Of a DNA stretch of 64,000 nucleotides, positions 26,904-37,265 are shown piece by piece; within the stretch, counting starts at the first letter, position 1, and each line of letters opens with the position of its first letter. The stretch is taken from positions 47,248 to 111,247 of the forward strand of contig CALOCZ010000053.1 of assembly GCA_942491935.1 (NCBI GenBank), in the 5' to 3' direction. The notes beneath the pieces are model-generated. The model did no database searches. It saw only the letters and a program-made list of their open reading frames with translations, and was not told where the DNA came from. Position numbers and translations under genes: made by a program. Source of the stretch: JAGTVG01 sp942491935. GTDB lineage: Bacteria; Bacteroidota; Bacteroidia; Cytophagales; Cyclobacteriaceae.

Positions 26904-29900
26904 ATGAAAAAAGTACTTTTTGGTCTGCTCACAATCATCATCCCTGTATTTTCAATTGCCCAGGTAAAGGTATATGAAGGAACTGAAGAAATTCCAACCT
27001 ATAAAAAAGGTGCTGATGAGCTAAGTCCTATATTTTACACTGGCAGAGGCGTTCAGGGCGCTGCCGGACACATGTACCCTTATCCGGCACAGACAAATCT
27101 TGGTGATGAACTGAGTCCGGTGACCTATGACATGGTTTATCTGGAAAATGAATACCTGAAAGTGACTATTCTGCCCCAGTTTGGCGGCCGACTCTTTTCT
27201 GCCATAGATAAAACCAATGGACGTGAATTATTTCACAGGAACAGTGTGATCAAACCTGACCTGATAGGAACCTTGGGGGCCTGGATATCCGGAGGAATTG
27301 AATGGTGCTTCCCGCATCACCACAGAACCACAACCTTAATGCCCTCTGATTATTACATGGTGGAAAATGAAGATGGGAGTGCTACGGTCTGGATTGGCGA
27401 AACTGAGCGGGATCAGAGACTGAGAGGGATAATTGGTATAACCCTGCGACCGGGATGTTCATATATTGAAGCAGAATACCGACTGAACAATACCAATGAA
27501 ATAACCAGGAACTTCTTATTCTGGGCAAATGTGGCCATTACTTCTGATGAGAACTGGCGGACCTTCTGGCCTCCAAGTCAGGAAATCGGTGTATTTCACA
27601 GCAATACGAGTTTCACACATTGGCCGATATCAAATGAAGTCTACAGAGGTATTGATTATACCTCCGGCGTGGATCTTACCTGGTGGAAGAACCATCCCGA
27701 TCCGGTATCTTTCTTTTTCTGGCAGGGAAAAGAAGGATTCGTTGGTGGCTATGATTATGCAACCAATGCCGGGACCATCCATGTCGGCGATGTCGTACAA
27801 AATAAAACTTCAAAATTGTGGCAATTCGGGCCTGGACTTCAGGGACAGAATGCAAGGCGGAAACTTACCGATGATGGGAAAGCCTATGTGGAACTAATGA
27901 CCGGTACCTTCTCGAACAATCAGCCGGGTTATGGCTGGTTCGCACCGCATGCCGTGAAAGAATCAAAAAACTACTGGTACCCCATCCGGGACCTGGAAAT
28001 AGTAAAAAATGCGACCATAGATGCTTCTGTAACACTCCAGATGAGGGATGAAAAAACTGTTTTCTATGGCTTCAACACCACCCAATCTTATAAACAAGCC
28101 AAGGCCATACTCAAACTTGGCGATGAGGTCCTGAGTACGGAAGTGATCGATATCGATCCTTCAAAACCTTACACATCTACTTATAAAAACAAAGAAGATC
28201 TGGATGAATATCAGTTATATGCTGAACTTGTCGATAATGAGGGTAATATTCTTGTATCATACCAGCCCTATAAGTTAGAACATCCTGAACTGCCTGAAGT
28301 CCAGGAAAGACCAGCTACACCCGGAGAGATTGAATCTGTAGAGGACCTCTATCTTACCGGAAGATTTGTGGAACAGTTTTCAAGGCCCGGGCTCAATCCG
28401 GATGATTATTACCTGAAAGCATTAAAAATATCTCCGGATGATTACAGGGTCAATACAGCCCTGGGTATTCGTAGAGTGCATCAGTGGAGGTTTGAGGAAG
28501 CCTTGAATTACCTTCAGAAAGCAGCGGATAAGCTTCGCATCAAATATTATCAACCCAAAGAAGGTGAAATATTCTATTATCTTGGACTGGCACAACAGGC
28601 ACTTGGAATGGATAAGGATGCATACCGGAATTTCTCACAGTCGACCTGGTATTATGAATGGCATTCATCAGGATATTTCCAATTGGCATTGATAGAGAGT
28701 AAAAATGGAAATTACCCGAAAGCACTTGAATATATAGAAAAAGCATATTCTACAAATAACCTCGATGGTCGGATCACAATCCTATACAGTGCATTGCTGA
28801 GGAAATCAGGAGACAAAGATAAAGCGCTTGACATGATAAATAAACTAGTCGAATTTGATCCGATCAATTTCACAGCTCAATATGAAAAGCAATTGATCCA
28901 GGGCGAATACTCCATGGTTGAATGGCAAAAATATATGCAGGATATTCAGAACAATTACCTTGAAATAGCTGTAAATTATATGAATGCGGGTATGATCGAG
29001 GATGGTCTGCGTTTATTATCCTCACTGAAAGATCCATCCAATCCATTGATTGATTATTACCAGGCCTGGTTATATTCAAGCAGTAATCAGCCAGACAAAG
29101 CGAAACAGCATTTAGAGCATGCGGGAAAATTATCAACCGACTATTGCTTTCCATACCGTAAGGAAACCCTGAAAGTACTAGAATACATCATTGAGTTGGA
29201 TCCCGGCCAAGCAATACCTTATTACTTAATGGGCAACCTGCTATATGATAAACAACCAGCTGATGCCATTATAGCCTGGGAAAAGGCCCTCGAAATTGAC
29301 GAGAATCTTGGCATGGTTTGGAGAAACCTGGCATTTGGGGCATTTTACTTTGAGGATAATATGGAAAAGGCCATAGAAAATATGAAGAAGGCCATAGAAA
29401 TTGATCCTGATCATGCTATTTGGTATGCTGAACTGGAGCAATATTATGATCTTTCAGAAGAGGACTATAAAGAATGCCTTGCTATTATGTCCGAACATGT
29501 GGATGTGTTAAAAAAAGATATTACAGCCCCAAAGAGTCTGGTGAAGTTATACAACCTGAATGGGGATTATGACAAAGCGATAGATTTGCTGACTGAACAC
29601 CACTTCAGAACCTGGGAAGGTGGCAGGGTAATATATTATCACTATGTTGATGCATACACATTAAAAGCTCTTGAGTTACTTGAGAACGATCAACCAAAAG
29701 AAGCGATTACTCTCCTTGAACAGGCGATGGAATATCCGGAAAACCTGGAAGTTGGCAAGCCGCTTGATGACGAAAGAAATGGTATGATCTATTATTTCAT
29801 GGGTCAGGCTTATGAAATAATGGGGAAAAAGTCGAAAGCAAAAGAATGCTATACAAATAGTGTGAATGCAAGAAATTCAAGTGATTGGACAGATCTTTTG

Positions 29901-30197
29901 TATTATCAGGCCCTGTCTTATGAAGAACTCGGTAATAATGAAAAAGCTAAAGAGATCTATGAAGCCTTAATCGTGAAAGGAGATGAGCAGCTGGAGAAAG
30001 GCCGTATTGGTTCTGGAATAGGGATCGAGGAAAGTTCCATCAAAGGAAACAAATCTATTTCAGAGGCATATTACCTTAAAGCCCTTGGATTCTCAGGGTT
30101 GAATAAAAAAGATGAAGCAAACAGGTTATTTGGCGAAGCGCTTAATTCATACAAGAACAATTTATGGGCTAAAGCACATATGGAATCTATCAACTGA
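26904..30197 (+). CDS. DUF5107 and tetratricopeptide repeat protein, secreted
   Basis: The 1097-residue protein has a Sec signal (about 1-19) and a DUF5107 domain (about 30-340), a galactose-mutarotase-like beta-supersandwich with the family signature G-G-I-E-W-C-F-P-H-H-H-R near 131-142 and L-P-Q-F-G-G-R-L-F near 92-100. Residues about 345-470 form a beta-sandwich, and from about 490 to the end there are ten or more TPR units (for example Y-L-Q-K-A-A-D and A-I-E-N-M-K-K-A-I-E-I-D-P-D-H-A). DUF5107 proteins occur beside glycoside hydrolases and are suspected sugar-active or sugar-binding proteins. The gene is monocistronic. No catalytic mechanism can be assigned from the sequence. Confidence 0.8.
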   Translation: MKKVLFGLLTIIIPVFSIAQVKVYEGTEEIPTYKKGADELSPIFYTGRGVQGAAGHMYPYPAQTNLGDELSPVTYDMVYLENEYLKVTILPQFGGRLFSAIDKTNGRELFHRNSVIKPDLIGTLGAWISGGIEWCFPHHHRTTTLMPSDYYMVENEDGSATVWIGETERDQRLRGIIGITLRPGCSYIEAEYRLNNTNEITRNFLFWANVAITSDENWRTFWPPSQEIGVFHSNTSFTHWPISNEVYRGIDYTSGVDLTWWKNHPDPVSFFFWQGKEGFVGGYDYATNAGTIHVGDVVQNKTSKLWQFGPGLQGQNARRKLTDDGKAYVELMTGTFSNNQPGYGWFAPHAVKESKNYWYPIRDLEIVKNATIDASVTLQMRDEKTVFYGFNTTQSYKQAKAILKLGDEVLSTEVIDIDPSKPYTSTYKNKEDLDEYQLYAELVDNEGNILVSYQPYKLEHPELPEVQERPATPGEIESVEDLYLTGRFVEQFSRPGLNPDDYYLKALKISPDDYRVNTALGIRRVHQWRFEEALNYLQKAADKLRIKYYQPKEGEIFYYLGLAQQALGMDKDAYRNFSQSTWYYEWHSSGYFQLALIESKNGNYPKALEYIEKAYSTNNLDGRITILYSALLRKSGDKDKALDMINKLVEFDPINFTAQYEKQLIQGEYSMVEWQKYMQDIQNNYLEIAVNYMNAGMIEDGLRLLSSLKDPSNPLIDYYQAWLYSSSNQPDKAKQHLEHAGKLSTDYCFPYRKETLKVLEYIIELDPGQAIPYYLMGNLLYDKQPADAIIAWEKALEIDENLGMVWRNLAFGAFYFEDNMEKAIENMKKAIEIDPDHAIWYAELEQYYDLSEEDYKECLAIMSEHVDVLKKDITAPKSLVKLYNLNGDYDKAIDLLTEHHFRTWEGGRVIYYHYVDAYTLKALELLENDQPKEAITLLEQAMEYPENLEVGKPLDDERNGMIYYFMGQAYEIMGKKSKAKECYTNSVNARNSSDWTDLLYYQALSYEELGNNEKAKEIYEALIVKGDEQLEKGRIGSGIGIEESSIKGNKSISEAYYLKALGFSGLNKKDEANRLFGEALNSYKNNLWAKAHMESIN

Positions 30198-30627
30198 AGC
30201 AGTTTACGGCCTTATTAATTAAGCGGGAATAAGTTCTTTCGAAACCATCAGCATATGTAAAAATATCGGGGATAGCTTCTTCAGAAAGGTACTGGCGATT
30301 ACTAATTGCAATGCTCTATAAATTCTAATTTCTGTTGATACTTTTTCCCATTGAAACACCGGGCTCAGGAATTCTCCGATAATGGTGTGAATTTGCTTAT
30401 TGTCCAAATGAAAATACTCGCGGTGTAAGCACTGATTGCATCTTCGCTCTTTCCTGTCATTACAGTGTGGTGGAAAAATGTATTCGGCAGGTCGTGAATA
30501 GCGATAGGAATCCATTTAATATGAATAAATTCATAACAATTTCTTAATATTTTGTTTTCAATAGCGTTCTTTTGTAGAAAAGGGATCAACCTTTCTATGA
30601 TAAGATCATTTTTTAAAGATTTGAATT
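30198..30627. other. Intergenic region, 430 bp
   Basis: Two overlapping minus-strand frames (30219-30515 and 30365-30589) are open but share no recognisable family and have no signal or start context; they could be debris of a decayed gene. Nothing else seen. Confidence 0.35.
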
Positions 30628-31878
30628 ATGAAGATGCGGGAACTGGTAATTTATGTGATGTTAGTGTTGTTTTTGGGTGTGGCATCCTGTTCTGATGAGG
30701 GCACTGAACCACCGATAATTGTAGAGCAACCTGATTCAATAGCTTTTAATGAGATCAACTCAACTGGCAATCCGGATTGGATCGAATTATACAATTATGG
30801 AAATGCTGATGTTGACCTGCAAGGATGGAAAGTGTTTGACACCCCCGTAAACATGTATACTTTACCTTCCCAGATAATTAAGCCAGGAAATTACCTGATA
30901 CTTCATTGTGATGACCAGGGAGTTGGATTAAATTTACCTTTTAAACTCTCATCATTGGGTGAAAGCTTAACAATTCAGCGTCCTGACGGGAAGGTCATAG
31001 ACCAGGTTATTTTCCCTGCCATGGACAATGGCGAGACCTACGCAAGATTCCCCGATGGACAAGGGGCCTGGCAGATCACAGGTTTTGCCACAAAAAATGA
31101 AAGCAATGGGGACCGCCCGGTTTCATCATTCAAATCCTACAGCTACACACCGGAAATACCAATGGTGGGCGATGCCATCGTTTTCAATTTGGAATTATCA
31201 GATGCGGCTAATGTCTCGAAGGTAGAACTAGTATATTCGGTAGATGATGGGACAAATCAGATCATTGAAATGTCCTCCACTGATAATATAAACTATACCG
31301 CTAATGTCCCTGCACTAACTGCCGATGGTGAATTATATTTTTATTTTAAATTAACAGATACCGGCAGCCAGGAAGTGTTGTTGCCGGATGATGCACTTAC
31401 TGATCCTTATGACATGACCATAACTTCAGGCGATGTTCCTAATCTTGTGATCAACGAGATCCTGGCCAGCAATGTGGCCAATCTTGCTGACCCTGATGGA
31501 GTGGATGAATTTGATGACTGGATTGAGATATATAATGCCGGTACAACCCCGGTTGATATGGGAAGGTTCTATTTCAGTGATTCTGAAGACCCATTTGATG
31601 ACAGGATCCCTGGCGATGCGCCCGACAAAACAACCATACAACCTGGAGAATATCTGTTGTTCTGGGCTGACAGTGATACGGAACAGGGCGCGAATCATTT
31701 AAAATTCAGGCTGAGTATCGACGGTGAGGTATTGAGTCTGTATTATAAAGATGGCCGTTTAATTGATTCCCATACATTCGGCGTCCAGACTTCTGATGTT
31801 TCTGAGGGAAGAAGCCCGGACGGTGCCGATACCTGGATCAGGTTCAATAGTCCGACCCCAGGGGCAAGTAACAATTAG
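30628..31878 (+). CDS. Lipoprotein with two lamin-tail domains
   Basis: The 416-residue protein has a lipobox ending in Cys21. Residues about 38-140 form a first lamin-tail (LTD) domain: I-A-F-N-E-I-N-S-T, N-P-D-W-I-E-L-Y-N, L-I-L-H-C-D-D-Q-G and E-S-L-T-I. Residues about 165-255 are an Ig-like spacer, and about 268-415 a second LTD with L-V-I-N-E-I-L-A-S-N and D-D-W-I-E-I-Y-N. LTDs in bacteria are adhesive or anchoring beta-sandwiches of secreted proteins, often joined to nucleases or CotH kinases; no enzyme domain is present here. Probable cell-surface protein. It stands alone. Confidence 0.8.
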   Translation: MKMRELVIYVMLVLFLGVASCSDEGTEPPIIVEQPDSIAFNEINSTGNPDWIELYNYGNADVDLQGWKVFDTPVNMYTLPSQIIKPGNYLILHCDDQGVGLNLPFKLSSLGESLTIQRPDGKVIDQVIFPAMDNGETYARFPDGQGAWQITGFATKNESNGDRPVSSFKSYSYTPEIPMVGDAIVFNLELSDAANVSKVELVYSVDDGTNQIIEMSSTDNINYTANVPALTADGELYFYFKLTDTGSQEVLLPDDALTDPYDMTITSGDVPNLVINEILASNVANLADPDGVDEFDDWIEIYNAGTTPVDMGRFYFSDSEDPFDDRIPGDAPDKTTIQPGEYLLFWADSDTEQGANHLKFRLSIDGEVLSLYYKDGRLIDSHTFGVQTSDVSEGRSPDGADTWIRFNSPTPGASNN

Positions 31879-32080
31879 TCCGGACTCAGGCCCTATTATT
31901 GCAAATACATAAATAATAATGGTCTGAATATGGTGGCCGAAATTATGATCCGGGATTTATCATCACCTTGGAGCCAAGGCTATTCCCAGATAGTTGTCAG
32001 AACTAAATGATTAATGCCCTTTGTAGTTAATGAGAGTGGAACCTATACGTACATGTTAGGTATAAACAATTCAAGAAGCA

Positions 32081-32536
32081 TTAATCTTTCCTAACAAGGT
32101 GATAATTATATCTATCACAACATGGTGATTGAAGGAATAAACTATCGCTTTCCTGAAGTATTACAATCTTTTCTGAATCAAACATAAATACTTCTGAATC
32201 CTCATCTGGATTGAATGATATTTTCAGAGATTCCTCTGTCTGCTCATCTATTATAATTTTGCCATGTTCCAGAACACCATTGTTTTTGATAAAAGTATAA
32301 ATACCAAATTTTCTAATTTGCAATAAATCAAACTTCAGGCCATCCCCTATGCCATGAATCCCCCCGGAAACCTCATACAATTCCCAATTGCCATAGATAT
32401 CCATATAAGGTTCATTGAAAATTTCATTCCCGTAATATTTATCGTTTGCCAAATCATCAGGATTACTACATTCCTCTTCACAGGCGGGCAATACCATGAT
32501 TGCAACTAAAAAAAATGTGTATATACTGTTTTTCAT
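32081..32536 (-). CDS. Small lipoprotein, lipocalin-like, unknown function
   Basis: The 151-residue product has a lipoprotein signal with Cys19 (L-P-A-C-E) and after it alternating beta-strands starting with I-Y-G-N-W-E-L-Y-E-V-S-G-G, the G-x-W motif typical of lipocalin-like lipoproteins of Bacteroidota. A C-terminal pair C-C-D-R may form a disulfide with the N-terminal cysteines. No partner or substrate can be named. Confidence 0.5.
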   Translation of the reverse strand: MKNSIYTFFLVAIMVLPACEEECSNPDDLANDKYYGNEIFNEPYMDIYGNWELYEVSGGIHGIGDGLKFDLLQIRKFGIYTFIKNNGVLEHGKIIIDEQTEESLKISFNPDEDSEVFMFDSEKIVILQESDSLFLQSPCCDRYNYHLVRKD

Positions 32537-32865
32537 CTTTTAAATTGATTTAATGACCTTTAATAATTGACACATGAAATTTCCATAAAGTTGCTTTTAT
32601 GCCAATTCCGTACATTAAATTATATTTTTAGAATATTCAATGGCAGAGATCAGTCTTTAATACCATACATATAACTGAATGAGATTTTTTATCGTTCAAT
32701 CTCAAATCCGGGGAGGCAAAAAGCACGAATTTGCCAATAATAATCAGGATATGTTCCTGGAGGATGCCAGGGAGGATTGATATTAATTGGTCTTTTCATT
32801 TATACAATAAAAAACGAACAAATTATACAAAATATAATCTGTCCGCTTGAGGATTTACAGGTCAA
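32537..32865. other. Intergenic region, 329 bp
   Basis: Contains the promoter region of the 32081-32536 lipoprotein. No gene, repeat or hairpin recognised. Confidence 0.35.
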
Positions 32866-33147
32866 TTATTCCGCGAGAATAATATTATGTACCGGAAGGA
32901 TGCTTGGTTTGGTTGGAGTGCCTCCATTTTTGATTTGAAGAGGGATCATTGTTTCACCAAACTTATTAAAGGCTTCTTCTGATTCCCAGACATCTGTAAC
33001 ATGCCAGCCATCTCCATGTTTCGCTGCAACATGGTATAGACGCTCCGGAATGTTCCCTAATCCGGCAGCCTCAAGGTCTTTGACAATTCCTTCATAAACC
33101 TTAAGATCCGTATCGGGATAGGTAAATTGAACTAGAATAGTTTTCAT
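32866..33147 (-). CDS. Small dimeric alpha/beta-barrel (ABM-like) protein
   Basis: The 93-residue cytosolic protein starts with a strand M-K-T-I-L-V-Q-F-T-Y, has a helix, then W-H-V-T-D-V-W-E-S-E-E-A-F-N-K-F, a pattern of strand and helix typical of antibiotic-biosynthesis-monooxygenase-like or EthD-like ferredoxin-fold proteins. Many of these act on quinones or simply bind small molecules. Gene function unknown. Confidence 0.5.
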   Translation of the reverse strand: MKTILVQFTYPDTDLKVYEGIVKDLEAAGLGNIPERLYHVAAKHGDGWHVTDVWESEEAFNKFGETMIPLQIKNGGTPTKPSILPVHNIILAE

Positions 33148-33620
33148 TTTATTGGTTGTTTAGTTTTCCTACTCTTATGGCTTTTCAGAATGCGCCCTGT
33201 TTTTTTTAGTGGGTTCTAGACTCCACCTTATTTAAATTTCGATTTGATAGTACATACTTCGAATGCTGTCCAGGCCTTTCCAGAGACAATCCCTTGTTAA
33301 ATAATTTTGTTTGATACTTTCAAGAAAGGCTCTGGATTAGATGTTTGGTGTTTTAAGCAATATGTAATATAGTAAAATTTCACGGAATACCAATTTTACT
33401 CAATCATATACATATTAAAATGATTATAGTGTATTGTGTATTTTATAACTGGAATATTTCCGTACAATTGCGTTGGATTTTCCAACACTAAAATTTTTTT
33501 ACAAAGTTAAATGTCAGATTTACAGCTTGTTACTTTCTGGCACATTTGTTGGATTTATTTGATTGTTTAAATATTTTTTGGATTACTATATTTTCCGTTA
33601 TCAACATAAGAAGTCTTGAC
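33148..33620. other. Divergent intergenic region, 473 bp
   Basis: AT-rich region upstream of the ABC permease. The permease frame stays open from 33546, but the residues before 33621 lack the usual N-terminus. No other gene or strong structure seen. Confidence 0.4.
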
Positions 33621-35951
33621 ATGCTCAGAAATTATATAATAATCGCAATTCGAAATCTGTTGGGGAACAAGTTGCATACGTTTATTAATATTATTGGACT
33701 TACAATTGGTTTCGCATGTTTTTTAACAATAAGTTTATGGATAGTTGATGAATTCAGTTACGACAAATCCTTACAAAACAAGGATCGTATCTTTCAATTA
33801 ACAATAACTCACCCAACAGGTATCAAAGACTCAAATGTCCCATATATTTTACCGGTTTTACTGGCTGAAGATTATTCGGAAATACAAAATTTCACCCGTA
33901 TTGTACGGTTAGGCAATAGAATGACATGCTCCTTTCAAATTGAAAATGCCGATGGTAAACACCAAACATTTATTGAAGATAAGGTTATGCTGGTTGACAC
34001 AAGCTTTTTTTCAATTTTTTCCTTTCCCTTAATCAAAGGGGATAAAATGAGCGCACTTAAACATCCAAATTCCATTGTATTGAATGATGAAATTGCAGAA
34101 CGTTTTTTTGGTTCGGAGAATCCTGTAGGCAAAGGACTAACCTTTAATGATAATGGAAGCTATATAGTTACTGGTGTGTTTGAACAAAAAGGCAAATCAC
34201 ATATAGAATTTGACATCATAATGCCTCTTCCTCTAAATCAGTATGATAATTGGAACTGGGCCGATCCCGCATATGTGATAACACATGAAGATGCAAATTT
34301 AGATGAATTTAGAAATAAAATAGCTGATTACTTTAATCTACATCAACCCTATAACCTTGAAGGCAACTTTATATCAGATATTTTACCTATCTCAAAATCC
34401 TACTTGAATTTTGGACGGATGAAATACATTTATATCTTTTCAACGGTTGCCCTTCTGACTTTAGTTATAGGGGGAATTAATTATGTGAATTTGTCTTATG
34501 CCAGTTTTAGCAAAAGAATAAAAGAAATGATGGTTAGAAAAACAGCTGGCGCACATAGAGCCCAATTAGTGTTTCAAATTGTATCTGAATCAGTCATTTT
34601 AAGCTTATTGGCTTTAATGTTTTCTATAATTCTTATTGAATTGACCTTGCCTTCGTTTAATACATTTTTCAATAGATCATTACAACTTGACCTGCCATCT
34701 TCCAAAATGTTGATTTTTTATATCCTCCCTGTAACCATAATTTTTGGATTTTTAACCGGTATTTTTCCGGCTTTGTTTACATCGGGGAAAAATCTTTTCA
34801 ATAAACACAGGTCAAATTTAAAAATTTCGAAAATTCGTAGTTATGCCGTTATCAGCCAGTTTGTTATTTCAATTTTATTAATTACATGTTCTATATTTAT
34901 CCTTAAACAACTTCAATACATACAAAAATCACCTTTAGGATTTGATCCTTCATATATTATAAAAGTTCCGCTTAGCCGGGAATTGGGTTCGAAATTTGAA
35001 TCCTATAAAGAAGAGTTATTAAAAAACCATAGGATCCTCAATATTAGTTGTGGTCAGGCAGTTCCATTTAACGAAGATTATAAAACCAATGGGATCTCCT
35101 GGCGTGGTAAAGATCCTGAATATGCTCCATTATTCCGATATTCTATTACGACCAACGGTTTCATTGAGACATTCGGAATGAATATTTCCGAAGGAAGGAA
35201 TTTTTATGAGGATTATTCTTCTGATAATACAAATTATATAATCAACGAAGAAGCGGTAAAATATATGGGTCTGGAAAATCCAATTGGGGAAAAAATCTCC
35301 TTTTGGGATGATCCTGGAGAAATCATTGGGATAGTAAAAGATTTTCATCATGTTTCTTTACATCGAAAAATTCTACCTCATATTATTTCGATAAATCCAA
35401 AACATTTCAATGCACTTAAATATGTATTTATTAAGATTTCCTCCAATGAAATAAATGCCACCTTAAAGTATATTCAATCAATCACATCTTACATCCTCCC
35501 TGATCTTTCATTTGAATTTAGTTTTATTGACCAGGAGATTGAAGATCTTTATCAATCAGAGCAAAGATTTGCTGACGTTATCATGTATTTTACTATCATT
35601 ACTTTAATTATTTGTGCCCTTGGGGTATTCGGGATCACAGCTTTCCTTGGTGAACAAAGGTCTAAAGAAATTGGGATCCGGAAAGTCTACGGAGCAACCA
35701 ACTTTAGCATTGTTTCCTTATTTAATCTAAAGATCATAAGATGGGTAACTATATCTTCTATGATCGCATTTCCAATTTCATACGGAATATCTTTAATCTG
35801 GCTGAACAACTTTGCTTATAAGACCACACTTTCCTGGTGGGTTATAGTCTTATCAGGATTCATCGCAGTATTTATAGGCTTGAGTACCTCCAGTTATGAA
35901 ACAATAAAAGCCGCATTGAAAAATCCGGTTAAATCTCTTCGTTATGAATGA
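33621..35951 (+). CDS. ABC transporter permease, two-repeat MacB/FtsX type
   Basis: From the Met at 33621 the protein is 776 residues and starts with the family N-terminus L-R-N-Y-I-I-I-A-I-R-N-L-L-G-N-K, followed by the first transmembrane helix. Two MacB_PCD periplasmic regions (about 50-250 and 430-630) each precede an FtsX domain with three helices (about 260-390 and 645-765); E-Q-R-S-K-E-I-G-I-R-K-V-Y-G-A is the conserved coupling loop of the second repeat and K-R-I-K-E-M-M-V-R-K-T-A-G-A that of the first. These permeases work with a separate ATPase in export, lipoprotein release or cell-envelope signalling. No ATPase gene is adjacent, which is common for orphan copies in this phylum. 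Confidence 0.88.
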   Translation: MLRNYIIIAIRNLLGNKLHTFINIIGLTIGFACFLTISLWIVDEFSYDKSLQNKDRIFQLTITHPTGIKDSNVPYILPVLLAEDYSEIQNFTRIVRLGNRMTCSFQIENADGKHQTFIEDKVMLVDTSFFSIFSFPLIKGDKMSALKHPNSIVLNDEIAERFFGSENPVGKGLTFNDNGSYIVTGVFEQKGKSHIEFDIIMPLPLNQYDNWNWADPAYVITHEDANLDEFRNKIADYFNLHQPYNLEGNFISDILPISKSYLNFGRMKYIYIFSTVALLTLVIGGINYVNLSYASFSKRIKEMMVRKTAGAHRAQLVFQIVSESVILSLLALMFSIILIELTLPSFNTFFNRSLQLDLPSSKMLIFYILPVTIIFGFLTGIFPALFTSGKNLFNKHRSNLKISKIRSYAVISQFVISILLITCSIFILKQLQYIQKSPLGFDPSYIIKVPLSRELGSKFESYKEELLKNHRILNISCGQAVPFNEDYKTNGISWRGKDPEYAPLFRYSITTNGFIETFGMNISEGRNFYEDYSSDNTNYIINEEAVKYMGLENPIGEKISFWDDPGEIIGIVKDFHHVSLHRKILPHIISINPKHFNALKYVFIKISSNEINATLKYIQSITSYILPDLSFEFSFIDQEIEDLYQSEQRFADVIMYFTIITLIICALGVFGITAFLGEQRSKEIGIRKVYGATNFSIVSLFNLKIIRWVTISSMIAFPISYGISLIWLNNFAYKTTLSWWVIVLSGFIAVFIGLSTSSYETIKAALKNPVKSLRYE

Positions 35952-36280
35952 AGATTTGGAAAAATTCTAACCTTCTGCTATTCTAAGGTCTAAAACCAGG
36001 TGACTGTTGGTTGCTTGAAAGGACTTAATTTGAAATATATAACTGAGGTCATATTGCACTGGTTCAGTGTGAAACGTGTTTTCTGTAGTTTAAACATTGT
36101 TTTATGGTGTTTTTAACAAAATTCAGTGTCATCTTTTGTGGTTCTTATCTGGTTTCAGGAACATTTTTATAGCCTTCCTTCAAATCAATAAACAGGAAGG
36201 ATTTGTCATTCCATTCAATTTCTTCTGATTGATTTTAATTAAACGTTTAAAAACCCATGGATTTGTTGGGTGGCTATTTG
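35952..36280. other. Intergenic region between convergent genes, 329 bp
   Basis: CCTTCCT (36173-36179) and AGGAAGG (36194-36200) can form a seven-base stem, a weak terminator candidate without a strong T-tract. No gene seen. Confidence 0.35.
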
Positions 36281-36586
36281 TCACGGAGTAATTTTATCTA
36301 TTCGTTCAATGATGATTTCATCTCCTAAACATGCATTTTCATCAGCAATCCAATCGAGGTACACTTGAATTGGAAATTCTTCAATATTTAAATCAAGGTT
36401 GCTGTTCTCAGGAAGTTTATTAAAACGGTATGTTTCTGAATTTATATCGATAAACCACCCTCCACAACACATACATCTTCGAAAATCTTCTCCTGTTATT
36501 GTACCCATATCTTTGAAGTCACTATTTACTTCATCAGAGCACGCACTAATTAATATTACAGTCACTACGATCAAAAACTTACGCAT
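36281..36586 (-). CDS. Small cysteine-containing lipoprotein, unknown function
   Basis: The 101-residue product has a lipobox with Cys16 (I-S-A-C-S). The mature part contains C-M-C-C-G-G-W near residues 39-45 and a later Cys near residue 86, spacing that could bind a metal or form disulfides. No family recognised. Confidence 0.5.
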   Translation of the reverse strand: MRKFLIVVTVILISACSDEVNSDFKDMGTITGEDFRRCMCCGGWFIDINSETYRFNKLPENSNLDLNIEEFPIQVYLDWIADENACLGDEIIIERIDKITP

Positions 36587-36968
36587 AATCCTGGGTTTTA
36601 ATTGAATCCATCATTTTTAAAGAAACAAGAAATGTAAAAAAAGTTGGAACATCCTAATATAAGGATTAGAAACCTGGTTCAATTTTTTTTGATCTTCTAT
36701 TGCTGAATGGCATTGAATGGAAGCAGTTTAAATTAATGTAAAAACAGTTATTATTTTCTGAGCAAGCAAATAAGCTAATAAAGATAGTAAAGCGTAAAAT
36801 ATATCTGATTAACGCTCTCTCCATTTATTGTTTACAAAAGTATTATAATCGTAAGTAATCCAAATCAAATATATTGTTATATCTATTCATTTATTATGCA
36901 ATAACTGAGAATAAGAATGTCATAAACCCTTTCTTTTGCTGGATATTAGCCCCGCTATAATATGGATC

Positions 36969-37050
36969 TTAAGCCTTAGATGGTGGTTTTATCAAACTTT
37001 CCCCAAATTTTTCGTAAATTGCATCACCCTCCGGAGCTTTAGCGAAGGAG
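36969..37050 (+). repeat. Upstream repeat, copy A
   Basis: Aligns by eye, at about 70 percent with small gaps, to 40969-41069: both run AAG-Y-CTTAG, then a TGG block, then CCCAA-TTTTTC-TAA-TTGCATC, then TCCGGAGC or CCGAAGC-TTT and GCGAAGGA. Copy B precedes an intact cyclase; copy A precedes only a remnant. Confidence 0.55.
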
Positions 37051-37119
37051 ATATTATAGACAGGTTATCCTGTGATTGATTTTTTTATTATAAATTAACA
37101 TCGTCTTCACTGTTTAAGC

Positions 37120-37195
37120 GAATGAAACATCCAACAAAGACGCCTTGCAGCCATTATGTTCAATGACAATTTTGGCGATAACTCTTTATGGGTGC
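37120..37195 (+). pseudogene. Degenerate start of a class III cyclase gene
   Basis: From 37132 one frame reads Q-Q-R-R-L-A-A-I-M-F-N-D, the conserved opening R-R-L-A-A-I-M-F-T-D of the two intact cyclases here. The following bases align with the G-Y-T-A-L-M region only after small indels, and the similarity is lost by about 37190, where the leader of the RraA-like gene begins. With the matching upstream repeat, this is best read as the stub of a deleted duplicate. Confidence 0.55.
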
Positions 37196-37265
37196 CTGTT
37201 TATACGATCGGTACTTTCAAATATTTCAATGTAAAAACCAATTAAAATTCTTTAAAACTAAAATT

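Larger units (their letters stand above)
36587..37265. other. Intergenic region with decayed cyclase locus, 679 bp
   Basis: Holds a repeat shared with the region upstream of the 41232 cyclase (36969-37050) and a short cyclase-like remnant (37120-37195), both annotated separately. The first 380 bases show nothing. Confidence 0.5.

Noticed and set aside
30219..30515. Minus-strand frames between the DUF5107 and lamin-tail genes
   Set aside because: No family recognised; could be gene debris but there is not enough to call a gene.
33546..33620. Upstream extension of the ABC permease frame
   Set aside because: Known permeases of this type begin with the L-R-N-Y-I-type N-terminus at 33621.
36173..36200. 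Seven-base stem between convergent genes as a terminator
   Set aside because: The stem is short, the loop long and no T-tract follows, so it is only mentioned in the intergenic entry.
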